DNA from: Pleomorphomonas sp. PLEO
GTDB lineage: Bacteria > Pseudomonadota > Alphaproteobacteria > Rhizobiales > Pleomorphomonadaceae
Length of the DNA stretch: 64,000 nucleotides
Direction: 5' to 3'
Assembly (NCBI RefSeq): GCF_041320595.1
Contig: NZ_CP166625.1
Span: 186,001 to 250,000, forward strand
A model generated the notes under the pieces. That model saw nothing but the letters and a program-made list of their open reading frames with translations. It was not told the DNA's origin and did not search any database. Position numbers and translations under genes: made by a program. Positions 1 through 8,630 of the stretch are shown piece after piece. How positions within the stretch are numbered: position 1 is the stretch's first letter; every line of letters begins with the position of its first letter.

Positions 1-730
1 CTTTGCTGAGATCGGCCGTGGCGAGTTCTTCAACGATGCGGCCGGCGTACATCACCAGCACCCGGTCGCAGAAAGACGAGACGAGACGCAGGTCATGGCT
101 GATGAAGATGAGGCCCATGCCGTTGTCCCGCACCAGACGATCGAGGATACCGAGCACCTCGAGCTGGACGGTAACATCAAGCGCCGAGGTGGGCTCGTCG
201 GCGATGAGCAATTCCGGACCGCAGACCAGCATCATGGCGATCATCGCCCGCTGGCCCATACCGCCCGACACCTCATAGGGATAGAGGCCGAACACCCGCT
301 CGGGATCGGTGATCTGCACCGCCTCCAGCATCTCGAGGGCGCGACGCCGCGCCTCGCGCTTGGTGACATTCTCGTGGCGACGCAGCGTCTCGGTGATCTG
401 GCGACCGATGGTCATCACCGGGTTGAGCGAAAACTTGGGGTCCTGAAGGATCATCGCCATGCGGCTGCCGCGCATGTCACGCCACGTGGCGGAGCCCGTT
501 TTGAGGAGATCGACGCCGGAAAATGACAGTGCGTCGGCTCGGACGATGCCAGGTGGCGGCGTCAGACCCATGATGGCACGGCCAGTCTGCGACTTGCCTG
601 AGCCACTCTCACCAACAATGCCGAGCCGCTCGCGGCCAAGCTCGAAAGAGATGCCGCGCACGGCTTCAACGACGCCGGTACGGGTGGGATAGGTGACCGA
701 CAGGTTGCTAACGGTAAGGAGCGGCTTCAT
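1..730 (-). CDS. Oligopeptide-type ABC transporter ATP-binding protein (DppD-like), 3' end missing
   Basis: This is the first ATPase of a peptide/opine/nickel-type ABC importer; it powers uptake through the DppB/DppC-like permeases encoded just upstream. Reading the minus strand from the ATG at 730 gives a protein opening MKPLLTVSNLSVTYPT. It has Walker A GESGSGKS near residue 40, signature VSGGMGQ, Walker B LLIADEP and a switch histidine in FISHDL. The frame is open to the window edge, so the C-terminal oligopeptide-transporter extension is not visible. The start overlaps the stop of the preceding permease by ATGA, which implies translational coupling. The substrate cannot be read from the ATPase. 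Confidence 0.93.
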   Translation of the reverse strand, partial: MKPLLTVSNLSVTYPTRTGVVEAVRGISFELGRERLGIVGESGSGKSQTGRAIMGLTPPPGIVRADALSFSGVDLLKTGSATWRDMRGSRMAMILQDPKFSLNPVMTIGRQITETLRRHENVTKREARRRALEMLEAVQITDPERVFGLYPYEVSGGMGQRAMIAMMLVCGPELLIADEPTSALDVTVQLEVLGILDRLVRDNGMGLIFISHDLRLVSSFCDRVLVMYAGRIVEELATADLSK

Positions 731-1662
731 CGGCCAGACTCCCTGGGGTCCAGAGCGTCGCGCAAGCCGTCGCCGAGAAGATTGAATCCAAGACTGACGA
801 CCAGGATGGCAAGGCCGGGCATGGTTGCGACCCACCACTGATCGAGGATGAAACGGCGGCCCGAAGCAATCATCGTTCCCCACTCCGGCATTGGCGGCTG
901 GGCGCCAAGGCCGAGGAAGCCGAGGCCGGCCGCCGTCAGGATGATGCCGGCCATGTCGAGCGTGACGCGGACGATCAGCGAGGAGAGGCACATCGGCATG
1001 ATGTGGCGGACAACGATGCGGGTCGGTGAAGCACCCATCAGGCGAACGGCGGCGATATAGTCGGAATTTCGCACACCCAGCGTCTCGGCTCGGGCGAGAC
1101 GAGCGTAGGGCGGCCAAGAGGTGAGCGCGATGGCAATGATCGCGTTCTCGATGCCCGGGCCCAGTGCCGCCACGAAGGCCAGCGCCAGGATCAGCTTCGG
1201 GAAGGCGAGAAAAATGTCGGTGATGCGCATCAGCACCGCATCGATATAGCCGCCGGCAAAGCCCGCGACGGTGCCGATCAACAGGCCGACCGGCGCGGCG
1301 ATAATGGCCACCAGCGCCACCACGGCGAGGGTGATGCGCGAGCCGACGATCAGGCGGGACAAGATGTCGCGGCCCTGATCGTCACTGCCGAGCAAGAAGC
1401 CGGGCGAGCCCGGCGGCAACAGACGGGCGCCGGCAAGGTTGCCGACCGTGGCCGAATGAGGCGCCACAAGATCGGCAAAGATGGCGATGAACACCAGCGC
1501 CAGAATGATCACGAGGCCAGTGACCGCGAGGCGGTTTTCGGAGAAGCGCCGCCAGGTGACATAGGCGCGGCCGAGCCGGGCCTGGTGGCGGGAGTGCGGC
1601 TCGGCGGTGAGCAGCCAGTCACGCCAGCTTTCGGGTGCGGAGGGCGAGGAGTCGGTCATCAC
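727..1662 (-). CDS. Oligopeptide-type ABC transporter permease (DppC-like)
   Basis: This is an inner-membrane permease of the DppC/OppC family, about 311 residues. An N-terminal cytoplasmic stretch precedes a first membrane helix (LAVTGLVIILALVFIAIFAD). The periplasmic segment holds the family motif HLLGSDDQGRDILSR in the form FLLGSDDQGRDILSRLI, and the remaining helices carry the EAA loop (AAVRLMGASPTRIVVRHIMP). Two starts are possible: GTG at 1662 (7 nt after GAGGA) or ATG at 1659. Both overlap the stop of the upstream DppB-like gene. The stop overlaps the next ATPase start by 4 bp. It pairs with the DppB-like protein to form the translocation channel. Confidence 0.93.
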   Translation of the reverse strand: MMTDSSPSAPESWRDWLLTAEPHSRHQARLGRAYVTWRRFSENRLAVTGLVIILALVFIAIFADLVAPHSATVGNLAGARLLPPGSPGFLLGSDDQGRDILSRLIVGSRITLAVVALVAIIAAPVGLLIGTVAGFAGGYIDAVLMRITDIFLAFPKLILALAFVAALGPGIENAIIAIALTSWPPYARLARAETLGVRNSDYIAAVRLMGASPTRIVVRHIMPMCLSSLIVRVTLDMAGIILTAAGLGFLGLGAQPPMPEWGTMIASGRRFILDQWWVATMPGLAILVVSLGFNLLGDGLRDALDPRESGR

Positions 1663-2717
1663 ATGCGCGTCCTCGGATCGAGCAGCCGATAGAGAAGGTC
1701 GGAGAACAGATTGATGGCAATGAACACCGAGCCGATCATGATGGTGCCGCCGAGCACGGCGTTCATGTCGGCATTCTGCAGCGAGTTGGTGATGTAGAGG
1801 CCGATGCCGGGCCAGGAGAACACCGTCTCGGTCAGGACCGACCCTTCAAGGAGGCCGGCGTAGGACAGCGCAATGACGGTGACGAGGGGGACGGCGGCGT
1901 TGCGGAGCGCGTGGAACCAGACGATCCGACGCTCGCTGAGGCCCTTGGCGCGGGCAGCGACGATGTATTCCTGGCCCAGCTCGTTCAGCATGAAGGAGCG
2001 TGTCATGCGGCTGATGTAGGCGAGCGAGAAATAGCCGAGCAACGAACCGGGAAGAATGATGTGGCGGAAGGCGTCCCAGAGGATATCCCATTGCCGCGTC
2101 CAGGCGGCGTCGACGAGATAGAGGCCGGTGATCGGCGTGAACGTATATTCGTAGGCGACGTCGAGGCGGCCAGGATAGGCCACCCACTTGAGACGCGCGT
2201 AGAATAACAACAGCGACAGCAATCCTAGCCAGAAGATCGGCACCGAATAGCCGATAAGGCCAACGATGCGGACGATCTGGTCGACGAAAGAGCCGCGCCG
2301 GACAGCGGCGATGACGCCGAGCGGCACGCCCAGGCCGGCACCGATCAGCGTACCGACGGTGGCAAGCTCCAGCGTCGCCGGAAACACCCTGAGAATGTCG
2401 TCAAACACCGGATTGGTCGTCAGCACCGAGACGCCAAAGTCACCTGTCAATGCCTGCCGCAGGTAGATGAAGAACTGCTCCCAGAGCGGCAGGTTGAACC
2501 CCATCTGCTCGCGGACGCGCTCGACGACGGCCGCCGGCGCGCGATCGCCGACGATTGCCAGCACTGGATCGATCGGCACCACACGTCCGATGAAGAAGGT
2601 GACGGCGAGGAGGCCGAGGAAGGTGGTCGCCAACATGATGGCAAACCGACCGAAATTAACCGCCAGACGGCGGCTACGCCGTCGTCGGGCCGGCTTCGAG
2701 GCTTCGATCGCCGTCAT
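1659..2717 (-). CDS. Oligopeptide-type ABC transporter permease (DppB-like)
   Basis: This DppB/OppB-family permease is 352 residues long. It opens with a basic cytoplasmic tail rich in Arg, then a first helix (FAIMLATTFLGLLAVTFFIGR) and the family hallmark VVPIDPVLAIVGDRA. The C-terminal part carries the EAA-type loop (YIVAARAKGLSERRIVWFHALRNA) and the typical end LYRLLDPRTRM. It starts 6 bp after the stop of the binding-protein gene upstream on the minus strand and overlaps the DppC-like gene, so both are in one operon with the paired binding proteins. The basic N-terminal extension is slightly longer than usual for the family. Confidence 0.93.
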   Translation of the reverse strand: MTAIEASKPARRRRSRRLAVNFGRFAIMLATTFLGLLAVTFFIGRVVPIDPVLAIVGDRAPAAVVERVREQMGFNLPLWEQFFIYLRQALTGDFGVSVLTTNPVFDDILRVFPATLELATVGTLIGAGLGVPLGVIAAVRRGSFVDQIVRIVGLIGYSVPIFWLGLLSLLLFYARLKWVAYPGRLDVAYEYTFTPITGLYLVDAAWTRQWDILWDAFRHIILPGSLLGYFSLAYISRMTRSFMLNELGQEYIVAARAKGLSERRIVWFHALRNAAVPLVTVIALSYAGLLEGSVLTETVFSWPGIGLYITNSLQNADMNAVLGGTIMIGSVFIAINLFSDLLYRLLDPRTRM

Positions 2718-2723
2718 CGTCCA

Positions 2724-4367
2724 TCAGTCCTTCGAGATGGGGAAGACATAGTTGGTGTCGAAGCTGGGACCGAGCTTGAAGTCCTTCACCTTGGACAAAT
2801 AACCGGCAACCTCAATCTGCTGGTAGATGAAGGCATAGGGGCCGGTATCGATGACTTTGCGCTCCAGCTCCTGATACATGGCGGCGCGCTTGGCGGCATC
2901 CTTTTCGAGCAGGGCGGCGTGGGTCACTTCATTGAGTTCGCCCGGATCCCAGGCGTTGCGCCAAGCGAGGGTCTTGTTCTTGCTGGCGTCCGAGTTGTCG
3001 GCGTTGACGGTGAAGGTCTCGGCATTGGAATTGGGGTCGAAATAGTCCGAACCCCATTGGCTGAAGCACATGTCGTGCTGCCGAGCCCGGCACTTGGTCA
3101 GCACCTGCTTGCCGTCGCCGGCGATCAGCTCCAGCTTGATGCCGGCCTGGGCAAAGGTCTGCTGCAGGCTTTCGGCAATGCCGGATACCGGCTGCGTATT
3201 GCGCACGTCGAGCGTCACGGTAAAGCCATCGGGCAGACCGGCCTCGGCGAGCAAGGCCTTGGCTTTGCCAACGTCCAGCGAAAACGGCTTGTCTTCCAGG
3301 GCGCCGAGCTGGCCGGAGGGCAGGAAGGTTTGGTGAACTTGGCCAATCCCCTTGATCAGGGTCGAGGCGATGGCGTCGTAGTCGACCAGATACTTGATGG
3401 CCTGTCGAACCTGCGGCTTGGCCAGATACTGGTTCTTCTGGTTGAGGCCGAGCAGGAACAGCGTGCCCTTCGGCGCCGAAGTGACGGCATAGCCTTCCTT
3501 GGCGGCGATGGCATCGGCGTCGCCAGGCTCAAGGTTACGGGCGATATCGATATCGCCGTTCTCAAGGGCTAGCCGCTGGCCGGAGCTTTCCTTCATGTGG
3601 CGATAGATGACGCGCTTCAGCGCGGCCTGATGGATAGTCGCATTGTCATTGCGCTCCAGTACCAGCGCCTCGTTGGCCTTCCAGACGACCAGCTTAAACG
3701 GACCGGAGCCGGCGTAGGCCGACTTCAGCCAATCGTTGCCGAAGTCGTTGTCATACTTGAACTCGTCGCTCGGCGTCACCGGCTTGACGTGCTGCAGTAC
3801 CACCTCCTTGTCGATCACCGAGGCGGTCATCGACGTCAGGACATTGAGCACGAAGCTTGGCGCGTAGGCCTTGTCGACGGTGAGCTGGAAGGTCAGCGGA
3901 TCGAGCGCCTTCGCCTTTTCCGCGACATTGTCGCCGGTGATGCCGAACTGGGTGATCAGGAAGCCGGGAGCCTTGTCGAGCTTGACCACCCGTTCGAAGG
4001 AATAGGCAACGTCGGCAGCGGTAATCGGATTGCCGGAGGCGAATTTCAGCCCGGGCTTGAGCTTGAATGTATAGGTCAGACTGTCATCCGATATCGTCCA
4101 GCTGTCCGCCAGCTCGCCAACGATCTTCGAAGTGTCCTGGAGATCGAGATTGACCAGCTTGTTGTAGCTGTTGGCGATGAACTCGGCGGCCGAAAATTCG
4201 AAGGCCTCCGCCGGATCGAGGGTCATCAGATCGTCAATGGCAAAGCCCTCGACCAGGGTGTCGGCGGGCGTTGCGGCATAAGTCGGAGCGCCGAAGGTCA
4301 TCATTGCAGCCAGTGCGACACCGGCGGAGAATTCGCGGAAGGCTTGGGCCCGAAGCGGCGCTTTCAT
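2724..4367 (-). CDS. ABC transporter substrate-binding protein, family 5 (promoter-distal copy)
   Basis: This is a periplasmic binding protein of the SBP_bac_5 (DppA/OppA) family, 547 residues, with a Sec signal peptide ending near AAMMTFGAPTYAA. The family signature region reads LTYTFKLKPGLKFASGNPITAADV. It is a close paralog of the protein encoded immediately upstream (4455-6095), with most residues identical in alignment by eye. It differs at conserved places: the usual NDNYFG stretch is replaced by NDNATIHQ near residue 243, and two tyrosines of the paralog (YRARQQDMY) are cysteines here (C426 and C434). It feeds the DppB/C/D-like transporter downstream. Either a second substrate or relaxed constraint on a duplicate would explain the changes. 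Confidence 0.9.
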   Translation of the reverse strand: MKAPLRAQAFREFSAGVALAAMMTFGAPTYAATPADTLVEGFAIDDLMTLDPAEAFEFSAAEFIANSYNKLVNLDLQDTSKIVGELADSWTISDDSLTYTFKLKPGLKFASGNPITAADVAYSFERVVKLDKAPGFLITQFGITGDNVAEKAKALDPLTFQLTVDKAYAPSFVLNVLTSMTASVIDKEVVLQHVKPVTPSDEFKYDNDFGNDWLKSAYAGSGPFKLVVWKANEALVLERNDNATIHQAALKRVIYRHMKESSGQRLALENGDIDIARNLEPGDADAIAAKEGYAVTSAPKGTLFLLGLNQKNQYLAKPQVRQAIKYLVDYDAIASTLIKGIGQVHQTFLPSGQLGALEDKPFSLDVGKAKALLAEAGLPDGFTVTLDVRNTQPVSGIAESLQQTFAQAGIKLELIAGDGKQVLTKCRARQHDMCFSQWGSDYFDPNSNAETFTVNADNSDASKNKTLAWRNAWDPGELNEVTHAALLEKDAAKRAAMYQELERKVIDTGPYAFIYQQIEVAGYLSKVKDFKLGPSFDTNYVFPISKD

Positions 4368-4406
4368 TTCCAGATACTCGTGCTTTTGGTTGTTTCAAAA
4401 AAGAGA

Positions 4407-4441
4407 CTCACGCCGCTCGCCATAGAGGCGAGCGGCGTGAG
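4407..4441 (-). terminator. Intercistronic hairpin followed by T-run between the two binding-protein genes
   Basis: A perfect 15-bp inverted repeat (4407-4421 with 4427-4441, 5-nt loop) is followed, reading the minus strand, by TCTC and six T (4402-4397). It lies after the stop of the first binding-protein gene (4455) and before the start of the second (4367). It looks like an intrinsic terminator or attenuator that would let the first binding protein be made in excess over the second copy and the permeases. Confidence 0.8.
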
Positions 4442-4454
4442 CAACATCAGGTGG

Positions 4455-6095
4455 TCATTTCGAAATGGAAGCGACCAGGTTGGTGTCGTAGGACGGACCG
4501 AGCTTGAAGCCCTGCAGTTTGGCTGAATAGGCTGCCACCTCGATCTGCTGGAAGATCACGACGAACGGGCCGCTTTCCAGCACCTTCCGCTGTAGATCCT
4601 CGTAGATGGCAGCGCGCTTGGCCGTATCCTTTTCGAGCAGCGCCGCCTTGGTTTTGGCATCGAGCTCCTTCGGATCCCAAGCGTTACGCCAGGCGAGCGT
4701 CTTGGTCTTGCCCTCGTCGGAATTGTCCGGGTTGGAGGTAAACGTGTCGGCATTGGAGTTGGGATCGAAATAGTCCGAGCCCCACTGGCCAATATACATG
4801 TCTTGCTGACGGGCGCGGTATTTGGTCAGGGTCTGCTTGCCGTCGCCCGGGATGATTTCGAGTTTGACACCCGCCTGCCCCAGCGTCTGCTGGAAGCTCT
4901 CGGCGATGCCGGTCACCGGCTCGGTGTTGCGGGTGTCCATGGTGACGGTGAAACCATCACCAAGGCCGGCCTTGGCGAGCAGCTCCTTGGCTTTCGCGAC
5001 GTCGAACTTGTAGGGATTGTCGTTGATGGCGCCCAACTGGCCCTTCGGCAAGAAGGACTGGTGGATCTCGCCTATGCCCTTGATCAGGGTCGCGCCAATG
5101 GCATCGTAGTCGACCAGATACTTGAAAGCCTGGATGACCTCTGGCTTGGCGAGGTTGGGGTTCTTCTGGTTGAGCGAGATATAGTAGACAGTGCCCTTTG
5201 GCGCCGAAATGGTGGCGAGGTCCTTATTGGCCGTCGCCGCGCCGAGATCACCCGGCTCAAGGTTGCGGGCGATGTCGATGTCGCCGTTCTCAAGCGCCAG
5301 GCGTTGGCCGGAACTTTCCTTCATATGACGATAGATCACGCGCTTCAGCTTGGCCGGCTCGCCAAAATAGTTGTCGTTGCGCTCAAGAACGACTGCCTCG
5401 TTGGCCTTCCAGGTCACGATTTTGAAAGGCCCGGAGCCAGCCGAATTGGTCTTCAGCCAATCATTTCCGAAATCGGTGTCCCATTTGTACTCAGTGGACG
5501 GGGTCACCGCCTTGGCGTGCTCCATGACCAGCTTCTTGTCGAGCACCGAACCGGCCGTCGACGAAAGCACGTTGAGCACGAAGGAGGTCGCATATGGCTT
5601 GTCGACGGTGAAGGAGACGGTGAGCGGATCGATCGCCTTGACCTTCTCCGTCACATTATCGCCGGTGAAGCCAAACTGACCGAACAGGAAAGCCGGACTC
5701 TTGTCCATCTTGATCAGGCGCTCGGCCGAGAAGGCGACATCGTCGGCGGTCACTGGATTGCCGGAGGCAAACTTCAGTCCGGGCTTCAGCTTGAACGTAT
5801 AGGTGAGGCCATCATCTGAGACGGTCCAGCTGTCGGCCAGATCGCCCTTTACCTTTGTCGTGTCGTCGAGATCGAGGCGGACGAGCAGCGAATAGCTGTT
5901 GGCAGTGACCTCGGCCGTCGACAGCTCGAAAGCCTCGCCTGGGTCGAGAGTAATGATGTCGTCGATGGCGAAGCCCTCGACGAGCGTGTCGGCCGGCGTG
6001 GCAGCAAAAGCCGGGCCGGTGCAGGCCACGACAGCCGCCAACGCAGCGCTGGCCGACAAATATCGAAGATGCTTCACCAGAATTGGCATGGTCAT
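4455..6095 (-). CDS. ABC transporter substrate-binding protein, family 5 (promoter-proximal copy)
   Basis: This is the first gene of the minus-strand importer operon, encoding a 546-residue periplasmic binding protein of the SBP_bac_5 family with a Sec signal peptide (ASAALAAVVACTGPAFA). The start at 6095 has AAGGGG about 8-12 nt upstream; a second in-frame ATG lies two codons later. The canonical NDNYFGEPAKLKR segment is intact, unlike in the paralog encoded downstream. The duplication is recent enough that alignment is gap-poor over the whole length. A strong hairpin separates the two copies. The ligand is unknown: the family binds peptides, opines and also oligosaccharides, and the neighbouring arabinofuranosidase region makes a sugar possible. 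Confidence 0.92.
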   Translation of the reverse strand: MTMPILVKHLRYLSASAALAAVVACTGPAFAATPADTLVEGFAIDDIITLDPGEAFELSTAEVTANSYSLLVRLDLDDTTKVKGDLADSWTVSDDGLTYTFKLKPGLKFASGNPVTADDVAFSAERLIKMDKSPAFLFGQFGFTGDNVTEKVKAIDPLTVSFTVDKPYATSFVLNVLSSTAGSVLDKKLVMEHAKAVTPSTEYKWDTDFGNDWLKTNSAGSGPFKIVTWKANEAVVLERNDNYFGEPAKLKRVIYRHMKESSGQRLALENGDIDIARNLEPGDLGAATANKDLATISAPKGTVYYISLNQKNPNLAKPEVIQAFKYLVDYDAIGATLIKGIGEIHQSFLPKGQLGAINDNPYKFDVAKAKELLAKAGLGDGFTVTMDTRNTEPVTGIAESFQQTLGQAGVKLEIIPGDGKQTLTKYRARQQDMYIGQWGSDYFDPNSNADTFTSNPDNSDEGKTKTLAWRNAWDPKELDAKTKAALLEKDTAKRAAIYEDLQRKVLESGPFVVIFQQIEVAAYSAKLQGFKLGPSYDTNLVASISK

Positions 6096-6360
6096 TTATG
6101 GATTCCCCTTTTCATTTACCCGGTGGTTTCTCCACCTTTGGTCGTTCGGCGCCGTCGCACTATGGGGCGATGGAGCCTTTCGCCTGTTTACCATATCCTC
6201 GACGGCGCCTGAGCGCGAGTGTCGGCTGACGTCGCCAGCGAGGTAACCGGTCGTCGTGAGGGACCGGAGGCGTTGTTTCTGAAGGGAAAGTCGTAATGGC
6301 TCGCCGAAGGGTGGTCAATAGGCAGGCATGCTCAATACTCACGCACCGGCGAGCGGATAG

Positions 6361-7179
6361 TTAGGCAAGCAGGCTCTCGATGCGTTCGGCGATGGCATCA
6401 GTGTCGTTGCCACCGATGACCTCACCGACCTTGGCTTTGACACCGTCGGGGGCATTGCCCATGGCGATGCCAAGGCCAACGCTGGTCAGCATGCCCAAAT
6501 CGTTGAAGTTATCGCCGAAAGCGACAATCTCCGAGGGAGCAATCCCGCGTCCCTCGGCCCAGGACAGAAGGCGGCTGCCCTTACTGCGGCCAGCCGGCAT
6601 GACGTCGATACGATCATGCCAGGAGTATTCGGCGCTATAAGCGGGCATGGCCTCCGCGGCCGCGTACCATGCGGCGAGGCGACCGGCGTCGGAATGGGTG
6701 ACGACGAACTTCCAGACATTGGGAGCGGCGTCCAGCACCACCTCCACCGAGGCGACCTGCCGGAGCTCAGGCTTCGGCCGGGTGGACAGACCATCGATCC
6801 ACGCACCAAGCTTTTGAAGGTGGGGCGTCAGCACCTCGTAGAGCATGACGTCGTCGAGGTAGACCAGCATATCGACGCCGTGCTGGCGGCAGGAGGCAAC
6901 GAGGCGCCGGGCATCGCCGTGATCAAAAGGCTCGCCGCTCAGAACGCGCCCAGCCAAAAAATCATAGACATAGGTGCCGTTACAGCAGATGGCTGGACCG
7001 GATAGCCCAAGCTCCTCGTAATAGGGCCGGGTAACCGAGTGGTGCCGGCCGGTCACCAGCGTGACCTCAAGACCGCGCGCCCTGGCGAAATCCAGCGCGG
7101 CGATGGTGCGCGGGCGGATGCGCCCTTCTGGATCGAGAATCGTTCCATCAAGGTCGAGGGCGATCATCCGAAAGGGCAT
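6361..7179 (-). CDS. HAD-superfamily hydrolase, Cof-type sugar phosphatase-like
   Basis: This is a cytoplasmic haloacid-dehalogenase phosphatase, 272 residues, of the Cof/subfamily IIB type. Motif I is ALDLDGTILD (nucleophile Asp at residue 9, general acid Asp at 11), motif II is VTGRHH with the threonine, a lysine lies in the SKGSRL segment, and motif III/IV is GDNFNDLGML. The cap insertion between motifs II and III is of the size expected for IIB enzymes acting on small phosphorylated sugars or nucleotides. GGAGAGAG precedes the ATG. It sits between the Opp-type operon and the divergently oriented regulator, so it could remove sugar phosphates made by this region; the substrate cannot be told from sequence. 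Confidence 0.88.
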   Translation of the reverse strand: MPFRMIALDLDGTILDPEGRIRPRTIAALDFARARGLEVTLVTGRHHSVTRPYYEELGLSGPAICCNGTYVYDFLAGRVLSGEPFDHGDARRLVASCRQHGVDMLVYLDDVMLYEVLTPHLQKLGAWIDGLSTRPKPELRQVASVEVVLDAAPNVWKFVVTHSDAGRLAAWYAAAEAMPAYSAEYSWHDRIDVMPAGRSKGSRLLSWAEGRGIAPSEIVAFGDNFNDLGMLTSVGLGIAMGNAPDGVKAKVGEVIGGNDTDAIAERIESLLA

Positions 7180-7427
7180 GTCTCTCTCCGGTCACACCGG
7201 GTGGCCAATGGCCCACCCGCGTCAACACGTCACGCAATACAGGCTTTTGCTCGCCGACCTAACCCAAGGATCAGGCCCTGTCGATCCGTAATCGCGTCAC
7301 AACGAGCCAGCGCTCCAACCGCCCCGTCCGTATCCACTCAAGAGTATGCCATATATCGTTTATCCATGGACCCTATCAACATTTATGATATGAATATGCA
7401 AACGCATCACCGCCTTGAGTACCTCCG

Positions 7428-8363
7428 TTGAACCGAAACTTCCTCACGCTGAACGCCGCCGACAGCTACGCCGCGCTCAAAGGCATATCCTCAGCCACCC
7501 GCCTGGACATTCTGCGCCTGCTGCACGCCAAAGGGCCCATGAATGTGAATGAAGTCAGCGCCGCGCTGTCGTTGCCACAATCAACCGTCGCCACGTCGGT
7601 GCAGGCCTTGGAAGAGGCCGAACTGATCGACACTAAGACGGTGAAGGCCAAGAAGGGGCATCAAAAGATCTGCTCGGCGCGCTACGACGAAATCATTATC
7701 CGTTTTGATGATGCGGGCGCGTTGCCGCGCGATGAGACGATCGAAGTGTCGATGCCGATCGGCCTCTACACCAGCTGCGATGTGCGCGCGCCCTGCGGTC
7801 TCTGCTCGGGCGAAGGCGTCATCGGCCTCCTCGACGTACCCAATTTCTTTCTCGATCCCAACCGCATGCAGGCGGGACTCCTTTGGTTCGGGCGCGGCTA
7901 TGTCGAATATAAATTCCCTAATAATGCCAAGATATTGAATGAGGAAATCAGCGCTGTCGAGTTCTCGATGGAGCTGTCATCCGAGGTTCCGGGAACCAAC
8001 ACGAACTGGCCGTCGGACATTACGCTTTGGATCAACAATGTCGATGTCGGCACCTGGACCTCACCAGGCGACTATGGCGACAAACGAGGGGTCTACACAC
8101 CGCGATGGTGGAAGCTCGAGGGGTCGCAATATGGCAAGCTCAAGACCTGGACCGTCTCAAAAAATGGTACATTCATTGACGGTATCAAAATTTCCGATGT
8201 GAAACTGGCGGACTTGGATCTCGACAACCACCATTCAATCCGGATGCGGATAGGCATTGCCGAACAAGCAAAACGTCCAGGTGGCATCAATATATTTGGA
8301 CGAGGATTCGGTAATTACGACCAAGATATCATTATGCGCCTATACAGACCGAATGAATCCTAA
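7428..8363 (+). CDS. ArsR-like winged-helix regulator with large C-terminal putative ligand domain
   Basis: The 311-residue protein has an N-terminal winged helix (about residues 12-75: SATRLDILRLLHAKGPMNVN, then LPQSTVATSVQALEEAELI as recognition helix) typical of ArsR-like repressors. Joined to it is a roughly 220-residue C-terminal part with alternating aromatic/beta-rich segments (WPSDITLWINNVDVGTW, GGINIFGRGFGNYDQDI). A cysteine cluster SCDVRAPCGLC lies between the two parts. The only start after an in-frame stop at 7416 is TTG at 7428. It is followed by the GH51 arabinofuranosidase and its transporter, so it most likely controls them in response to an arabinoside. The C-terminal half resembles a carbohydrate-binding beta-sandwich only by inspection; that assignment is inference. 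Confidence 0.78.
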   Translation: MNRNFLTLNAADSYAALKGISSATRLDILRLLHAKGPMNVNEVSAALSLPQSTVATSVQALEEAELIDTKTVKAKKGHQKICSARYDEIIIRFDDAGALPRDETIEVSMPIGLYTSCDVRAPCGLCSGEGVIGLLDVPNFFLDPNRMQAGLLWFGRGYVEYKFPNNAKILNEEISAVEFSMELSSEVPGTNTNWPSDITLWINNVDVGTWTSPGDYGDKRGVYTPRWWKLEGSQYGKLKTWTVSKNGTFIDGIKISDVKLADLDLDNHHSIRMRIGIAEQAKRPGGINIFGRGFGNYDQDIIMRLYRPNES

Positions 8364-8547
8364 TTTCATATTTAAAATATAATGTATTATTTTTTAAATA
8401 ACTCGATTTTTTCTCCAATTTTGGCGAGATTGCCATCCATATTTATTTTTAATAACTTTCAATCCGTCATTTTATCGAAGGATATTCTATATTTGATCGA
8501 GGGAAAAACTCCCGCATCCGCCTTTCGGCGACCTCTGCTTTGTACCG

Positions 8548-8576
8548 TTGACACACTATTAGGTACGCACCATAAT
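8548..8576 (+). promoter_or_regulatory. Sigma70-type promoter upstream of the arabinofuranosidase
   Basis: TTGACA at 8548-8553 and CATAAT at 8571-8576 are separated by exactly 17 nt. The promoter lies in an AT-rich 267-bp gap (8364-8630) that stands out from the GC-rich surroundings, and it ends 54 bp before the GTG start of the GH51 gene. Confidence 0.7.
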
Positions 8577-8580
8577 CTTC

Positions 8581-8606
8581 GTTATATATCATATCATCAG
8601 ATATAA
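8581..8606 (+). promoter_or_regulatory. Candidate operator just downstream of the GH51 promoter
   Basis: An imperfect palindrome has arms TATATC (8585-8590) and GATATA (8600-8605) with a 9-bp spacer; the match extends outward to GTT and AAC with one extra base. It sits over the expected transcription start, a repressor position. The ArsR-like protein encoded upstream is the obvious candidate to bind it. The same 9-mer ATGATATGA (reverse strand, 8589-8597) also occurs in front of the regulator gene at 7385-7393, which is suggestive but AT-rich enough to be chance. Confidence 0.4.
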
Positions 8607-8630
8607 ACGGAAACGTGCAGCGAGGCCACC

